DNA from: Streptomyces cirratus
GTDB taxonomy: Bacteria; Actinomycetota; Actinomycetes; Streptomycetales; Streptomycetaceae
Assembly (NCBI RefSeq): GCF_014650775.1
Contig: NZ_BMVP01000004.1
Location: forward strand, 62,001 to 126,000
Direction: 5' to 3'
DNA length: 64,000 bases
Shown: one piece after another, positions 17,638-25,876 of the stretch
Layout: every line of letters starts with the position of its first letter
Position numbering within the stretch: position 1 is the stretch's first letter
Notes under the pieces: model-generated
Database searches by the model: none
What the model was told of the DNA's origin: nothing
Seen by the model: the letters and a program-made list of their open reading frames with translations, nothing else
Program-made: the position numbers and the translations under genes

Positions 17638-17838
17638 GGGGATGCCCTTCATGGCGGGTGTGTCGCGCCATACCTACCGACGACGGGGGCCCGCATACCG
17701 CACTGTCCCCTGCATGGCTCAGCCGCCACGCCGGGACCGGACGCGGCCGTTCGCGTGAAATACGGTCGGAAAGAGGCGACCGGGACGCTCTGCGGCAATG
17801 AATGGAGGCAGCATCCGGCCCACGGCACGAAGGACGTC

Positions 17839-19467
17839 ATGATGTCCCCCACTCGCATATCCCGCTCCGCCCCCTCCCTGCGTCTGCGTCGTCCGGCCCG
17901 TCGGGGCGCCCTCATAGCGACGACCGGGGCGCTCGCGCTGGCCGGAGCCGGCGTCGGAGCCTGGACGTTCCTCGCACCGGCTCCGGCCATCCAGGGCCTG
18001 AGCGACGGCGCCGTCCTCGACGGGCGCAAGGCCGCCCATGTCGGCGCCTACCTCTCCGCGCAGGACGCCGGCGGCAGGGACGAGCTGCGCGCCACCCTGG
18101 ACGGTGCGGCGCTCCCCGTCAAAGCCGAGGGCGACCGCCTGAGGCTCGTCCTCCCCCACCTCGCCGAGGGGCGGCACACCCTGGTGGTGGCGGGCGACAG
18201 CAGCCTCCCCTTCGCCTCGTACCGCAAGGTCGTGGGCTTCAGCGTGGACGCCACCGCTCCCGAGCTGGCGGTGGCCGATCCCGAGATCAAGAACTCCGCC
18301 GCCCCCGTGACCATCACCGGGCACGCCTCGACCGACGCCGAGGTGACCGTCAACGGCAAGAAGGTCCCCGTCGACAAGGAAGGGGCCTTCAAGATCACGG
18401 TGCCCAAGGGCACACCCGTCGTGAAGGTCAGCGCGGTGGACCGCGCCGGGAACACCACCACCAAGGACGTGTCCGCCCGGGGACGTCGCCCCATGGTCCG
18501 CGCCGCCCACATCACCGCCATCGGCTGGGGCGACAACACGCTGCGGACCAACATCCTCGCCCTGGTCCGCAGCGGCAAGCTGAACGCCGTCGAGCTGGAC
18601 GTCAAGGACGAGGACGGCGAAGTCGGGTACGCGTCCCAGGTACCGCTGGCCCGTCAGATCGGCGCGGCCAAGGGCTACTACGACGCCCGCAAGGCGATCG
18701 CCGAGATCCACGCCGCCGGCGCCCAGGTCATCGGCCGCATCGTGGCCTTCCGCGACCCCAAGCTCGCCTCCGCCTCCTGGAAGGCCGGCAAGCGGGAGCA
18801 GCTCGTGCTGACCCCGGGCGGACAGCCCTACGACGGCGGCCACTACGGAGCCCTGTCCTTCACCAACTTCGCGAACCCGACGGTCCGCAAGTACAACCGG
18901 GACCTCGCCGTCGAAGCGGCCCGCCTCGGCTTCGACGACGTCCTCTACGACTACGTGCGCCGCCCGGACGGCCCGCTCTCGCACATGCGCTTCCCGGGCA
19001 TCGGCACCGCCACGCCCGAGCAGTCCATCACCTCGTTCGTCGCCGACACCCGGACCGCGCTGCGTCCGCACGCCAAGTACCTCGGCGTCTCGGTCTTCGG
19101 GATCGCCGCCACCCGGCCCACCGAGATCGCCCAGGACATCGGGGCACTGGTCAAGGTCACCGACTACATCGCGCCGATGGTCTACCCGTCCCACTGGGGG
19201 CCGGGAGAGTACGGCGTCGCGCAGCCCGACACCGCCCCGTACGCGATCGTGCAGCGTTCGCTCGCCGACTTCGCCCGTCAGGCGAAGGGCACCCAGACGG
19301 AAATCATCCCGTGGCTCCAGGACTTCTCGATGGGCAGCACGTACGGGCCGGCCGAGGTGGCCGAACAGATCAAGGCCGCGGCGGCCAACAAGATGAACTC
19401 CTTCATCCTCTGGAACGCCGGTGCCCGCTACCAGGGCGCGGCGCTCCAGCAGATCGTGACGCACTGA
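17839..19467 (+). CDS. Secreted putative glycoside hydrolase (DUF4015-type TIM barrel)
   Basis: A 542-residue protein. It has a twin-Arg-rich start (LRLRRPARRGAL), a hydrophobic signal or anchor segment (IATTGALALAGAGVGAWTF), and an Ig-like region (about 140-220, with VDATAPELAVADPEI and TVNGKKVPVDKEGAF). The C-terminal catalytic-type barrel includes LNAVELDVKDEDG, IGRIVAFRDP, FDDVLYDYVRRPDG, LGVSVFGIAA and IAPMVYPSHWG. This matches the DUF4015 family of putative glycosyl hydrolases. ATG 17839 or 17842 is chosen because GAAGGA lies just upstream; a longer open frame exists but lacks coding features. It is divergent from the deacetylase gene. The substrate is unknown, probably a cell-surface glycan. 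Confidence 0.82.
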   Translation: MMSPTRISRSAPSLRLRRPARRGALIATTGALALAGAGVGAWTFLAPAPAIQGLSDGAVLDGRKAAHVGAYLSAQDAGGRDELRATLDGAALPVKAEGDRLRLVLPHLAEGRHTLVVAGDSSLPFASYRKVVGFSVDATAPELAVADPEIKNSAAPVTITGHASTDAEVTVNGKKVPVDKEGAFKITVPKGTPVVKVSAVDRAGNTTTKDVSARGRRPMVRAAHITAIGWGDNTLRTNILALVRSGKLNAVELDVKDEDGEVGYASQVPLARQIGAAKGYYDARKAIAEIHAAGAQVIGRIVAFRDPKLASASWKAGKREQLVLTPGGQPYDGGHYGALSFTNFANPTVRKYNRDLAVEAARLGFDDVLYDYVRRPDGPLSHMRFPGIGTATPEQSITSFVADTRTALRPHAKYLGVSVFGIAATRPTEIAQDIGALVKVTDYIAPMVYPSHWGPGEYGVAQPDTAPYAIVQRSLADFARQAKGTQTEIIPWLQDFSMGSTYGPAEVAEQIKAAAANKMNSFILWNAGARYQGAALQQIVTH

Positions 19468-19507
19468 CGGGACCAGCGGCGTGACGGGTGCTCGCGGCGG
19501 CCTCCGC

Positions 19508-19538
19508 TTGACCTTGACACGGTGACAAGGTCTTGACT
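19508..19538 (+). promoter_or_regulatory. MerR-type promoter and operator
   Basis: A -35-like TTGACC (19508-19513) and a -10-like TTGACT (19533-19538) are separated by 19 bp, the long spacer typical of MerR-controlled promoters. The spacer region contains the perfect inverted repeat GACCTTG-N9-CAAGGTC (19510-19532). It lies just upstream of the HEAT gene whose partner encodes a MerR protein, so autoregulation is likely. Confidence 0.75.
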
Positions 19539-19560
19539 GCGTGCCGAGGAGGTGGTCTCG

Positions 19561-20229
19561 ATGACGATCACGGGACAGGGCACGGATACGGTATCGCTGC
19601 TTCGGGGGCTGGAGGACGGCCGGTCTTCGGTGCGGCTGCGGGCCGCCATGGCAGTCGGTACGACACCCGGTCCGCACTTCGTCGGCAAGCTCATCGAGCG
19701 CTGCGCGATCGAGCCGGAGTTCTTCGTCCGCGACATGCTGACGTGGGCGCTCACCCGTCACCCGGTGTCCATGACGCTTCCCGCGCTGGTCCGCGAAGTC
19801 CGCTCGGAGCGTGCGCAGGCACGGAGCCAGGCCCTGCACACGCTCTCCAAGATCGGGGACCGGCAGGCGTGGCCGGCGATCACGCGGGCACTGTTGTCCG
19901 ACGCCGACGACGAGGTGGCGCGCAGCGCCTGGCGGACCGCCGTCGTGCTCGTCCCCGAAGGCGAGGAACCGGCGCTGGCCGCGGTGTTGGCGACGCAGCT
20001 CGGGCGCGGTGAGCGCGAGACGCAGCTGAGTCTGAGCCGGGCGCTGGTCGCTCTGGGGGAAGTGACCGGGCCGGCTCTGCTCGCCGCGACGACGGCCCCT
20101 GACCCGCGGGTGAGCGCGCACGCCCTCGCCACACAACGGCTGCTGCGCGACCCGGAGGCCGGGTTCGAGTTCGCGATCGAGGAGGCGAAGCGCGCCGTGG
20201 CCCTCGGCGGGTCCGGCCGGGAGGGATGA
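19561..20229 (+). CDS. HEAT-repeat protein
   Basis: A 222-residue all-helical protein with about five HEAT-type repeats of roughly 30-35 residues. Examples are LLRGLEDGRSSVRLRAAMAV, ALTRHPVSMTLPALVREV, ALHTLSKIGDRQAWPAITRA and LLSDADDEVARSAWRTAVV. It has no signal peptide or catalytic motif, so it is a cytoplasmic scaffold or binding protein. The ATG at 19561 has AGGAGG eight bases upstream; a GTG at 19552 is also possible. It lies directly under the MerR-type promoter and six bases before the MerR-HEAT gene, so the two form one operon. I infer that it interacts with, or competes with, the HEAT tail of that regulator. No ligand can be read from the sequence. Confidence 0.82.
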   Translation: MTITGQGTDTVSLLRGLEDGRSSVRLRAAMAVGTTPGPHFVGKLIERCAIEPEFFVRDMLTWALTRHPVSMTLPALVREVRSERAQARSQALHTLSKIGDRQAWPAITRALLSDADDEVARSAWRTAVVLVPEGEEPALAAVLATQLGRGERETQLSLSRALVALGEVTGPALLAATTAPDPRVSAHALATQRLLRDPEAGFEFAIEEAKRAVALGGSGREG

Positions 20230-20235
20230 TGGGGC

Positions 20236-21234
20236 GTGTTGATCGGTGAGGTGGCGCAGCGGTCCGGGGTCAGTGCCCGCATGCTCCGGCATTACGAGTC
20301 GCTCGGTCTGGTGCGTCCTTCGGGCCGTACCGGCTCCGGCTACCGGGAGTACTCCCGGGAGGACATCCGGCGGATCTTCCACATAGAGAGCCTGCGGTCG
20401 CTGGGGCTGTCGCTGCGTGAGATCGGGCGGGCGCTCGACGATCCCGGCTTCGCGCCGTCGGCGCTCGTCGAGGACCTCATCCGTCAGACGCGCGAGCGCA
20501 TCGCCGCGGAGACCGAGCTGCTGACCCGGCTGCGCCGGATCGACGCCTCGGACCCCGCCGGCTGGGAGGAAGTCCTCCAGGTCGTCGCGCTCCTCCAGGC
20601 CCTGGGTTCGCAGAGCGCCGACGTGCGCCAGCGCGCGGCCCTCTCCTCCGTCGACGCGGTTCCCGTGGAGGCCCTGGTCGAGGCGGTGCTCGGTGAGACG
20701 GATCCGAACGTCGCCGGGGCCCTTCGATGGGCGTTGGCCCGGTCGGGCGACCGCGGCCCGGTACTGCTGGCGGAGGGTCTCGGCTCACCGGTGGCCGCGG
20801 TGCGCGAACGCGCTGTCCGGACCCTCGCCGGGATGCCGGATGGTGAGGCTGACGCACAGCTGTGGGACGCCCTCGCCCATCCCGACGCCATGGTCCGGGG
20901 GTACGCGGCTCTGGCGCTCGGGACACGCGGGGTGGCCGATGCGGCGCCGACGCTCATCGACCTGATCGTGGAGGGCAGGAACGACACCGATGCGGCCGAC
21001 GCCCTGGGGGTGCTGGCGGGCGACGGCGCGGCGGCGGACGAGATCGCGACCAGGCTGGCCGACCGCCTCGCCGATGAGGCCACGCAAGCGCCTGCGCGCG
21101 GGCGGCTGACCCAGGCTCTGGGGGGCATCGCGGGAGCGAGGGCCTCACGTGCCCTCGCAGAGTTGTCGCACGACGCCGACCGGGCCGTCGCGCTGACGGC
21201 GGCCTACCTCCTCCGGCTGCGCGACGCACCGTGA
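20236..21234 (+). CDS. MerR-family regulator with C-terminal HEAT repeats
   Basis: A 332-residue protein. Residues 1-70 are a MerR winged HTH (LIGEVAQRSGVSARMLRHYE, GYREYSREDIRRIFHI, GLSLREIGRAL), followed by a coiled dimerisation helix to about 110. The remaining two thirds are HEAT repeats (SVDAVPVEALVEAVL, NVAGALRWALARSGD, VAAVRERAVRTLAGM, MVRGYAALALGTRGV). There is no cysteine cluster for metals. The start is GTG at 20236. It should bind the inverted repeat at 19510-19532 and control its own operon. A HEAT array in the effector position suggests that it senses a protein or peptide surface rather than a small ion; that is inference. Confidence 0.88.
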   Translation: MLIGEVAQRSGVSARMLRHYESLGLVRPSGRTGSGYREYSREDIRRIFHIESLRSLGLSLREIGRALDDPGFAPSALVEDLIRQTRERIAAETELLTRLRRIDASDPAGWEEVLQVVALLQALGSQSADVRQRAALSSVDAVPVEALVEAVLGETDPNVAGALRWALARSGDRGPVLLAEGLGSPVAAVRERAVRTLAGMPDGEADAQLWDALAHPDAMVRGYAALALGTRGVADAAPTLIDLIVEGRNDTDAADALGVLAGDGAAADEIATRLADRLADEATQAPARGRLTQALGGIAGARASRALAELSHDADRAVALTAAYLLRLRDAP

Positions 21235-21282
21235 CGGAACTCTGCTGCGGCGCCGCGTACGGCTGTGCCACCGGTGAGAGGG

Positions 21283-21966
21283 CTAGGGCGTCAGGAACGC
21301 CGTCAGGGCTTCGGCCACCGCGGTGGGGTGTTCCACCCGGGGGTAGTGGCCGACCGGGGGCGGGCCGGTGAGTTCTGCGACGGTGGCTGAGGGGAGCCGG
21401 GTGCGGACGCGGTCCAGTACGTGGGCGCCGCTGATCGGGTCGGCCGGGCCCCAGACGAAGAGGGCGGGGCCGGGGTAGTCCTCGAATGCGCGCGTCCAGC
21501 GCTCGGCGTGGGTACGGCGTTCGTCGATGTAGCGCAGCAGGCGGGGGGCGAGGCGGTGGCCGCCGGCACGTGAGAGCGCCGACCACATGTCGTCCAGGTC
21601 GGCCGCCGGCAGCGGCCGTCCCAGCACCGCGCCCAGGGTGGAGGCGAACCGTCCGCGGGTGGTCAGGGGCGCGAGCAGCGGTCCCAGCGGTCCGTGCAGG
21701 AGCCTCTGCATCAGCACCGGGCGGTGGAGGTCGGCGTAGAGGCCGCCGTTCAGCCATGCCGTGCGCGTGATGCGGGACGGGTCGCGGGCAAGCAGTTCCT
21801 GACCGACGCTCACCCCGTATTCGTGTGCGACCAGAGCGGTGCTCCCGACGGGGGCGCCGTCGGCTGGCCCGTCCTGCCGGACGAACACGTCGTGCCCGTC
21901 GGCCCGTACGGTCGCGCCGCCGGCGGTCCACCGGTGCAGCGGCGGCAGTGTCCGTTCCATCGTCAC
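21283..21966 (-). pseudogene. Degenerate alpha/beta hydrolase with internal deletion
   Basis: A 227-residue remnant of the haloalkane dehalogenase/epoxide hydrolase-like family, which is usually about 290 residues. The N-terminal strand region (VFVRQDGPADGAPV) jumps straight to the nucleophile strand (STALVAHEYGVSVGQELLA). This omits about 65-70 residues that should hold the oxyanion HG motif and the following helix. The nucleophile position in HEYG is Glu rather than Asp or Ser. The later acid (WGPADPIS) and His (GHYPRVEH) remain. The reading frame is intact and starts at a GTG 17 bp after the TetR stop, with GGAGG seven bases upstream. It may be expressed but is probably not a working hydrolase. 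Confidence 0.65.
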
Positions 21967-21983
21967 GTGTGCGCCTCCTCGGC

Positions 21984-22646
21984 TTACAGCAGGTCCAGGC
22001 CGTGGATCAGGGTGCGCAGCCCGAACTCGAACTCCTCGTCGCTGTCGAGGGAGTTGAGCAGCTCGGCGTTCGCCTGGACGCGCGCCGCGCCACCGGCGTC
22101 GAGGGCGGCGGCGCCGATCACGAAGTGGGTGACGGTGAGATAGACGTGGACGGCGGTCCGCGGTCGCAAGCCCTGGTCCAGCAGCCGTCCGAGGGCGTGC
22201 TCGCGGGCGCGCAGGGCGTTGGGACCGAGCAGCTGCCCGGCGGTGAGCAGCGGGACGATCGCGGGGTGTGCGGCCAGGACGCGACGGAACTCGCGGGCGC
22301 CGTGTTCCACCGTGGTGCGCCAGTCGCCGTCGGCGGCGGGCAGGCGGATCTCGCCCAGCACGTGGTCGACGGTCTCGAGCAGCAGTTCCTCCCTACTGGC
22401 GACGTGGCGGTACAGCGAGGTGTGGCGGACCTGGAGCTGGTCACCGAGGTTGCGCATGGTGAGGGCGTCCGTTCCGTCGCGGTCGACGATCTCCAGGGCG
22501 GCGGCGGTGATGCGTTCGAGGGTCAGCCCTCCCTGCCGCGGCCTGCGCCGCGCGCGCTCGGCGTACCGCGCTTGCCACCAGGCGGGGGAGCCGGGGGGTG
22601 TGGGCCCGCTGCCGTGCTGCTGCGCCGGGTGGGAGGTGGAGGTCAT
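21984..22646 (-). CDS. TetR/AcrR-family transcriptional regulator
   Basis: A 220-residue protein. After a Pro-rich tail of about 35 residues comes the TetR HTH (ITAAALEIVDRDGTDALTMR, then LGDQLQVRHTSLYRHV). A helical ligand domain follows that resembles the TetR_C type (HPAIVPLL, GLRPRTAVHVYLTVTHFVIG). It is upstream of, and probably co-transcribed with, the alpha/beta hydrolase remnant. It is a local repressor candidate; whether it could act at the operator at 16280-16301 is untested. The ATG at 22646 has no clear Shine-Dalgarno. Confidence 0.9.
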   Translation of the reverse strand: MTSTSHPAQQHGSGPTPPGSPAWWQARYAERARRRPRQGGLTLERITAAALEIVDRDGTDALTMRNLGDQLQVRHTSLYRHVASREELLLETVDHVLGEIRLPAADGDWRTTVEHGAREFRRVLAAHPAIVPLLTAGQLLGPNALRAREHALGRLLDQGLRPRTAVHVYLTVTHFVIGAAALDAGGAARVQANAELLNSLDSDEEFEFGLRTLIHGLDLL

Positions 22647-22761
22647 CGGTGCGTGCGGCCTGTCTGATCATCGACGCGGTCCGCTCACGCGGCTACCGGA
22701 TCACCGACCTGCGCGGCCTGCTGACCGAGCCCGTCGAGCGCCGGCCGTCGCCCCGGCCCGC

Positions 22762-22786
22762 TGAACCTCTCCGGTCACAGCACTAG
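22762..22786 (+). repeat. Short dispersed CTAG-ended repeat, copy 1
   Basis: A 25-bp element starting TGAACCTCTCC and ending GTCACAGCACTAG. Near-identical copies lie at 41226-41250 and, as a palindromic pair, at 46434-46497. Its CTA (22783-22785) is the stop codon of the kinase gene on the minus strand. Confidence 0.7.
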
Positions 22787-24624
22787 CCCTGCATCGTCCA
22801 GCGTTGTGACGCCTCGCCGGCGCAGGAGGAAGTCACCAGGCCGCTGCTCATGGCCAGGTCGAGGCAGCCGCCGCCGTAGTCGCTGCGGAGGGTGCCGCCC
22901 GGGCCCGTGCGCCACAGCCGGGTGGTGTCCTGGGCGCAGTCGCCCACGAAGACGGCCTGGCCGAGTCCGTTGGAGTACAGGCACCCGCCGCTCTGCTGGT
23001 TGACGAGCTTGAAGCTGCCGTCCGGTCCGCTCTTCACGGTCCAGCGGGCCGTCGGGTCCGAGCAGTCGCCGCTGTCCGAAGCGCCGTAGACCTGGGTGAT
23101 GCAGCGGCCGTTGTCCCCGTTGCGGTAGCGGTGGGTGCCTGAGGCGGGGGGTGGAGCGGCCGGGGACGTCACCCCGCTGGAGCCGCCCGGGGTGCCGGCG
23201 CCGCCGCCCGGGGTGCCCGAGCCGTTCTGCCGGCCGGGGCCGGTGGCCGGTCCTGATCCGGAGCCGGGGCCGGTCCCGGGGCCCGGGGCGGTGCCCCCGG
23301 CCGCGCCGGTCTGCGTTCCGCCCGCTCCGCCCTGCCCGTTGCCCTGGACGGGCGGCGGCGCCGGTGACGCCGCGCCCGACGGGCTGCCGGCCGACCCCGA
23401 CGGGGGAGGCTGCGAGGCAGCCTGTCCCGCTGCCGACGTCGAGTTCGAGGCCGGGGACGGCGGGTCGGCCTTCGCCTCGGGCTGGGTCGAGTACGTGAAC
23501 GGCAGGTGCTGGATGGCGAGGGTCGTGCCGCCCGCCACCACGACAACCGGAATCACCGCGAGGAGGACGCGGGTACGGCGGCGGCGCTCGGGCCGCTCCG
23601 GTCGTTCCGGCCGGGATCCGGCCTCGGGCGTCGGGTTCGGCCCGGGCTCCTTCGCCCGTTCCGGCGTCGAGACCCCGCCGAGCGGAACCGTCGGTACGTC
23701 TATCTTCTGCACGTCCGCGGCGAAGGCGGCCCGCTCCGACAGGCGCTCGGTGATGGCGGCGGGCCACAGCGGGGCGGCGAACGGCCCGTGTCGCGAGGCC
23801 TGTTCGAGAAGTTCGGCCGCGGTGGGGCGGCCCTCGGGGTCCTTGTCGAGGCAGGCCGCGACCACCTCGGCGAGGCCCGGCTCCAGTTCCCGCAACGGCT
23901 CCAGGTCAGGCTCTTCGTGGACGATGCGGTACAGCACGCCGTGCCCCGACTCGTCGCCGAACGGCGGGCGTCCGCATGCCGCGTAGGCCAGTACGGAGCC
24001 CAGCGCGAACACGTCGGTGGCACCGCTCAACCGCTTCTTCCCCGAAGCCTGTTCGGGAGCCATGTAGGCGGGCGTGCCCACGACCATCCCGGTCCTGGTC
24101 AGCTGGCTCTGTTCGGCGGCTCGGGCGACACCGAAGTCGATGAGGGTGAGGCCGTCGAGGGTCAGCATCACGTTGGACGGCTTGATGTCGCGGTGCACCA
24201 TGTCCAGCGCGTGCACCGACGCCAAGCCGGACGCCGCCTCCCGCAGCAGCAGCCACAGCGCCTGCGCGGGAAGGGGGCCGCCGTGCAGTTCGAGGGCCTC
24301 CCTCAGGGTGAGGCCGGGGATGTACGCGGTGGCGAACCACGGGGGCCGCGCGGTACGGTCGCTGGCGATCAGCGGCGCGGTGGCCTCGGGAGGCAGCCGG
24401 GAAAGATTGTCGAGTTCGTGGCCGAACCGGCGCACGAAGTCCTCGTCCTCGCCGACGACCGAGGACAGCAGCTGTTTGACGGCGACGTACCGGCCCTCCT
24501 GGACCCCGAGGTAGACCCTCCCCATACCGCCGGCCCCGAGCCGTCCCGCCAGCGCGATCTCCCCGATCCGCCGCGGATCCTCCGCCTCCAGCGGCTCGGC
24601 TCCGCTCCCCCGCAGCTCTAACAC
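22783..24624 (-). CDS. Membrane Ser/Thr protein kinase with C-terminal ricin-type lectin domain
   Basis: A 613-residue Hanks-type kinase. It has the P-loop GRLGAGGMGRV near 28, the ATP Lys in VAVKQ, the catalytic loop HRDIKPSN at 144-151, DFGVA near 163, and APEQ. A long Pro/Arg linker leads to one membrane segment at about 350-370 (VLLAVIPVVVVAGGTTLAI). The outside part is a Pro/Gly/Ser-rich tether and a beta-trefoil of about 115 residues (GRCITQVYG, GGCLYSNG, GGCLDLAMSSG, QRWTM) like RICIN carbohydrate-binding domains. The layout suggests that glycan binding outside is linked to phosphorylation inside. The start is GTG at 24624. It is divergent from the SRPBCC gene. Targets are unknown. Confidence 0.92.
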   Translation of the reverse strand: MLELRGSGAEPLEAEDPRRIGEIALAGRLGAGGMGRVYLGVQEGRYVAVKQLLSSVVGEDEDFVRRFGHELDNLSRLPPEATAPLIASDRTARPPWFATAYIPGLTLREALELHGGPLPAQALWLLLREAASGLASVHALDMVHRDIKPSNVMLTLDGLTLIDFGVARAAEQSQLTRTGMVVGTPAYMAPEQASGKKRLSGATDVFALGSVLAYAACGRPPFGDESGHGVLYRIVHEEPDLEPLRELEPGLAEVVAACLDKDPEGRPTAAELLEQASRHGPFAAPLWPAAITERLSERAAFAADVQKIDVPTVPLGGVSTPERAKEPGPNPTPEAGSRPERPERPERRRRTRVLLAVIPVVVVAGGTTLAIQHLPFTYSTQPEAKADPPSPASNSTSAAGQAASQPPPSGSAGSPSGAASPAPPPVQGNGQGGAGGTQTGAAGGTAPGPGTGPGSGSGPATGPGRQNGSGTPGGGAGTPGGSSGVTSPAAPPPASGTHRYRNGDNGRCITQVYGASDSGDCSDPTARWTVKSGPDGSFKLVNQQSGGCLYSNGLGQAVFVGDCAQDTTRLWRTGPGGTLRSDYGGGCLDLAMSSGLVTSSCAGEASQRWTMQG

Positions 24625-24908
24625 GTCGTCAGCCCCACCCGGATTGGAATCATTTTCCAGAAATCTACCTGATGGGACTGACGGTGGCGCCCCCCGGCGA
24701 GGTTCCCGCCGGGAGCGGGATCCGGCTCAACGCCCTCAGGGCCGCGCCAGGTCGCGGGTGGGGCGGCGGCTCCGACCCTACGGGCCGCCGTGGCGCAGCC
24801 GTGAGCGTGCGAACGGGTGGGGTTCGGGTCGCGGGTGGCTCTCCCGTCGGGCGGGCGGGCATGCGTGGGGGTGATCGACCGTCCCCGAGCCGACGAACGG
24901 TGGCACCG
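24625..24908. other. Divergent promoter region between kinase and SRPBCC genes
   Basis: These 284 bases have an AT-rich core (24640-24675, around ATCATTTTCCAGAAA) that is the likely site of one or both promoters. An open plus frame extends back from the SRPBCC gene but shows no domain. No further element recognised. Confidence 0.4.
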
Positions 24909-25322
24909 ATGACCGAGTACGAACGTTCACGCACGATGCCCGCTTTGCCCGAGCACGTCTTCGACCAAGCCGCCAGCATCGACCAGTTCGACGCGTGGCT
25001 CCCGGAGGGCCTGCACGTACGCGCCGATGACCTGCCCGCCGTGACCGTGCACGAGGACCGCACCGGCGAGGACACCTCCGGGCTGCTGCGCGCCCGGCGC
25101 GAACAGATGCGGATCGAGTGGGGCACCCGCGAGCAGGGCGAGTACACCGGCTGGCTCCAAGTCGCCGGCATCGGCAGCGGAACGAGCGAGGTGACGGTGC
25201 ACCTGTCGTTCTTCGACGAGGGCCACGACCCCGGAGAACAGGCCGTGCACCAGGCACTCGACACGAGCCTGCGGCGACTTGAGGAGCAGGTGAGGCTGCG
25301 CGTCGACGACGCCGCCGGCTGA
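24909..25322 (+). CDS. SRPBCC-fold protein (polyketide cyclase/START-like)
   Basis: A 137-residue single-domain protein. The start (TEYERSRTMPALPEHVFDQA) is typical of the SRPBCC family: a first strand, then a helix that follows P-A-x-x-V-F-x-x. Later strands (EYTGWLQVAGIG, SEVTVHLSFFDE) and a long C-terminal helix (ALDTSLRRLEEQVRLRV) complete the fold. The family binds hydrophobic ligands in a cavity, and members act in stress responses or aromatic polyketide folding. No neighbouring polyketide genes exist, so a stress or lipid-binding role is more likely. The ATG at 24909 is chosen because the upstream part of the open frame has no fold; its ribosome site is weak. Confidence 0.72.
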   Translation: MTEYERSRTMPALPEHVFDQAASIDQFDAWLPEGLHVRADDLPAVTVHEDRTGEDTSGLLRARREQMRIEWGTREQGEYTGWLQVAGIGSGTSEVTVHLSFFDEGHDPGEQAVHQALDTSLRRLEEQVRLRVDDAAG

Positions 25323-25504
25323 CGGGCGCCGGGGCGGGGCGCCCCGGCGCGGGGCGCAGGGCGCACCGGCCGTTGCGGTGAACTTGCCGGCGGTGGCGTG
25401 CCGACGGCGTGTCCGTGCGGAAGGAATGGCTCCCGGGTGCTGTACGGCGCCCGTCCCATACCTGCCGGCGCGTCCGCGCAGGAACGCGCAGAGGGAGTTC
25501 TGCC

Positions 25505-25849
25505 ATGTCGAACCGGCTCGTGGCCTCGGCCACCCTCATAGCCGTCGCGAGTGTCCTGTGGGCTCCCGGCGTCGCGTCCGCCGGCGGACGGGACACCGCG
25601 TTCGTGCAGACGGCGTACCGGGGCGCCGTGGCCGCCTCCACGCAGGCGGCGCGCCTGGAGACGGTCCCCGGCGGCACCGGCCACCACGGTGGTGAAGCCG
25701 CCGTGACCGGTGCCGGCGGTGGCGGGCAGTTCGCCGCCCGCCGCAACGGCCTCAACGCGGTCGGCGCTGCCGGCCTCGCGGGCGGGATCCTGGTGACGGC
25801 GGTCGTCACCGTACGGCTGGCGCGCCGCCGCCCTACCGGCAGCCGCTGA
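25505..25849 (+). CDS. Small exported membrane-anchored protein of unknown function
   Basis: A 114-residue protein. It has a signal peptide (NRLVASATLIAVASVLWAPGVASA, with cleavage likely after ASA) and a Gly/Ala/Thr-rich middle. One C-terminal membrane helix (LNAVGAAGLAGGILVTAVVTV) is followed by the positive tail RLARRR. This resembles a surface protein held by a stop-transfer tail, like LPXTG proteins but without an LPXTG motif. GAGGGAG precedes the ATG at good distance. No function recognised. Confidence 0.7.
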   Translation: MSNRLVASATLIAVASVLWAPGVASAGGRDTAFVQTAYRGAVAASTQAARLETVPGGTGHHGGEAAVTGAGGGGQFAARRNGLNAVGAAGLAGGILVTAVVTVRLARRRPTGSR

Positions 25850-25876
25850 ACGGCTTCCTTCCCGCCGCGTCGTGCG

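Noticed and set aside
16321..17838. N-terminal extension of the glycosidase frame by about 500 codons
   Set aside because: The extension is antisense to the deacetylase gene and low-complexity. A ribosome site and signal peptide begin at 17839.
22598..22786. Short plus ORF (62 codons) between TetR and kinase genes
   Set aside because: A stretch LIIDAVRSRGYRITDLRGLL looks protein-like, but there is no start signal and part of it is antisense to the TetR gene. It could be a gene remnant, not supported well enough to list.
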